DNA from: JAUYIV01 sp035464675
GTDB lineage: Bacteria; Actinomycetota; Acidimicrobiia; Spongiisociales; UBA11373
Direction: 5' to 3'
Length of the DNA stretch: 23,099 nt
Assembly: GCA_035464675.1 (NCBI GenBank)
Contig: DATHSA010000070.1
Coordinates: 1-23,099, forward strand
This document shows, piece by piece, positions 21,910 through 23,099 of the stretch. The stretch's first letter is position 1. Each line of letters starts with the position of its first letter. The position numbers were made by a program, and so were the translations under genes. The notes below the pieces were generated by a model that did not search any database, was not told the origin of the DNA, and saw only the letters and a program-made list of their open reading frames with translations.

Positions 21910-22817
21910 GTCAGCTGTCCCCAGCCCATCCAGGAAGCTGGATGGGCACGCACGGCGCGCTCGAGGCGATCGCCGAAGGCGTTCACGGCGTCGGCGAGCT
22001 GGGCGTCCCGGGTCTTGCCTCTGATGGTGATGGGCTCCTCGATCACGATCTGGTAGTGGTCGTAGGCGAGGTGTCGGGCATACATCGTGAGCAGCGCAGC
22101 CCCGGAGGAGCGGGCCAGCGAGGGAGCACCCGTGGCGAACTCGATCTCCCGGTCGAAGACCTTCGTACTCATGGCCGCCCTTCCCGGGAACTCGGCCATG
22201 ATCGAGACGACCTCGTTGGCCCGTAGCCGATCGAGCAACAGCCGGAGATAGGTGAGTGATCCACTCGGGTCGATCTGCACGCGCTCACCCAGGTTCCGGA
22301 CCTCGGCCCTCGTGTAGAGAGGGGCGACGACGCGGCGACTGACGGCGTCGTTCCCGGGCATCCCGTGCTCGGGCCTGGTCACGTGCACCAGGCGATAGCC
22401 GCGTTCGTACAGCGCCTGTTTTGCGACGTGCGATCCACAGAAGTTCATCCTCCAGAGGATTGCTCCCGACCCGGCGGCCGCGGCGGTCTCGAGGTGCTCG
22501 ATGCCGTCGACCTCGAGCGTGGCGCTCCATCCCGGGCGGTGGATCCCGCGTGCCCGCGCCCAGTAGCCGTGTGCTCTGACGAGGACGTTCTGGCGGGCCA
22601 CATCCATCCACCCCTCGTTCGGGCTCGGTCCGATGCAGCGCTCCATGACCTGCGCCATGCTGGAGACGGCGTCGGCTCCGACGGATCGGGTGACGAGCTT
22701 CGTGAGCGCGTCGACGACCGGGGCGTCCGCCGATTGCGGGAGCCAGGTCAACGCGCCGGCGGTCAGGATCTTGCCGGCCTCGAGAAGGCCGGCAAGCCGA
22801 CCGTCCTTCTCGATCAC
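21906..22817 (-). CDS. LpxL/HtrB/PatA-like acyltransferase
   Basis: The 303-aa protein resembles the lysophospholipid acyltransferase family that includes LpxL and mycobacterial PatA. The middle contains GAILWRMNFCGSHVAKQAL, in the place of the family's HFGNWE-type catalytic motif, then VVSIMAEFPGR. The C-terminal RAHPASWMGWGQ matches the usual PEQWLW-like end. The His of the HX4D/E motif appears replaced by Asn125, with His130 at the acidic position, so catalysis may differ or my alignment may be off. A hydrophobic N-terminal helix (about 15-27) could anchor it to the membrane. The GTG at 22817 is the first start available and has no ribosome binding site. It is upstream of and overlapping the CoA-ligase gene. 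Confidence 0.7.
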   Translation of the reverse strand: MIEKDGRLAGLLEAGKILTAGALTWLPQSADAPVVDALTKLVTRSVGADAVSSMAQVMERCIGPSPNEGWMDVARQNVLVRAHGYWARARGIHRPGWSATLEVDGIEHLETAAAAGSGAILWRMNFCGSHVAKQALYERGYRLVHVTRPEHGMPGNDAVSRRVVAPLYTRAEVRNLGERVQIDPSGSLTYLRLLLDRLRANEVVSIMAEFPGRAAMSTKVFDREIEFATGAPSLARSSGAALLTMYARHLAYDHYQIVIEEPITIRGKTRDAQLADAVNAFGDRLERAVRAHPASWMGWGQLT

Positions 22818-22874
22818 GGGTGTGAATGGGATCGACGCACGTCGCGATTATGGAGCATCGGGGAAGCCGCCCTG

Positions 22875-22903
22875 TCTGTTGACCCGGTGACGGGATATAT
22901 ACT
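22875..22903 (+). promoter_or_regulatory. Candidate promoter of the tRNA genes
   Basis: TATACT (22898-22903) is a good -10 hexamer on the plus strand, about 56 nt before tRNA-Glu. TTGACC (22879-22884) would be a good -35 but is only 13 nt away; at 17-nt spacing the sequence is a weak TCTGTT. The -10 is the supported part. Confidence 0.35.
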
Positions 22904-22959
22904 CCGCGCCGCCTCCGGGCCGGACGACACGGCTCCGGGTGTATCCTCGCCCGGCTCAA

Positions 22960-23032
22960 GCCCCCATCGTCCAGCGGCCCAGGACGCCGGCCTTTCAAGC
23001 CGGTAACACGGGTTCGAATCCCGTTGGGGGCA
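22960..23032 (+). tRNA. tRNA-Glu (anticodon TTC)
   Basis: A complete 73-nt cloverleaf is visible. The acceptor stem GCCCCCA pairs with TGGGGGC and the discriminator is A23032. The D-stem is GTCC/GGAC. The anticodon stem CCGGC/GCCGG has loop CTTTCAA and anticodon TTC at 22994-22996. The T-arm is ACGGG-TTCGAAT-CCCGT. The CCA end is not encoded. Confidence 0.95.
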
Positions 23033-23036
23033 CGCT

Positions 23037-23099
23037 GGGGGCGTGGTGAAGCCTGGAGTTCACGCCGGCCTGTCAAGCCGGAGGTCGCGGGTTCAAATC
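23037..23099 (+). tRNA. tRNA-Asp (anticodon GTC), truncated by window end
   Basis: Five bases after tRNA-Glu starts a second tRNA. It has a D-stem GTGA/TCAC, anticodon stem CCGGC/GCCGG with loop CTGTCAA (anticodon GTC at 23072-23074), variable loop AGGTC, and T-stem GCGGG with loop TTCAAAT. The window ends inside the T-arm, so the 3' acceptor strand is missing. The 5' end is set by counting a 7-bp acceptor (GGGGGCG). Confidence 0.9.

Overview
This is a gene-dense, high-GC bacterial chromosomal window (about 70% GC in a line I counted within the regulator gene, 55-65% near the left edge). GTG and TTG starts, GTGA/TGATG overlaps between neighbouring genes, a SARP/BTAD-type regulator and several starts without a Shine-Dalgarno sequence point to Actinobacteriota, possibly an Acidimicrobiia-like lineage. 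That placement is inference, since no rRNA or marker protein is present. I see no insertion sequence, phage gene or CRISPR array.

Layout, left to right. (1) Positions 1-365 hold no large gene, only a 32-codon signal-peptide-like small ORF on the minus strand. It has a strong ribosome binding site that an inverted repeat could mask, and hairpins after its stop. (2) A 1271-aa BTAD/AAA/TPR regulator (minus) is divergent from a tightly coupled glycolate oxidase operon glcD-glcE-glcF (plus). (3) A small LiaF-like membrane protein (minus) is divergent from nifJ (pyruvate:ferredoxin oxidoreductase), which overlaps a gene for a dihydroorotate-dehydrogenase-like flavoprotein lacking the usual catalytic residue. 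(4) A GNAT acetyltransferase (minus) lies between two intergenic repeat elements. One is a pair of heptanucleotide arrays in inverted orientation, the other an inverted pair of about 55-bp GC-rich repeats. (5) A leucine/valine-type dehydrogenase and a fused E1 alpha-beta 2-oxoacid dehydrogenase form a minus-strand operon. (6) An unrecognised 259-aa protein overlaps a DUF1992 protein (plus). (7) On the minus strand are an S41 protease-like lipoprotein with Asn where the catalytic Lys is expected, and an operon of an LpxL/PatA-like acyltransferase and an AAE3/Pcs60-like acyl-CoA synthetase. (8) The right edge carries tRNA-Glu(TTC) and a truncated tRNA-Asp(GTC).

Metabolically, the window reads as organic-acid and amino-acid oxidation. 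GlcDEF would make glyoxylate from glycolate. NifJ would interconvert pyruvate and acetyl-CoA with reduced ferredoxin. The dehydrogenase/E1 pair would turn branched-chain amino acids into acyl-CoA, with E2 and E3 encoded elsewhere. The acyltransferase/CoA-ligase pair suggests an acylation step of unknown substrate. The least explained items are the small signal-peptide ORF with its hairpin-masked start, the flavoprotein partner of NifJ, the acyltransferase/ligase pair with an atypical active-site motif, and the two intergenic repeat families.
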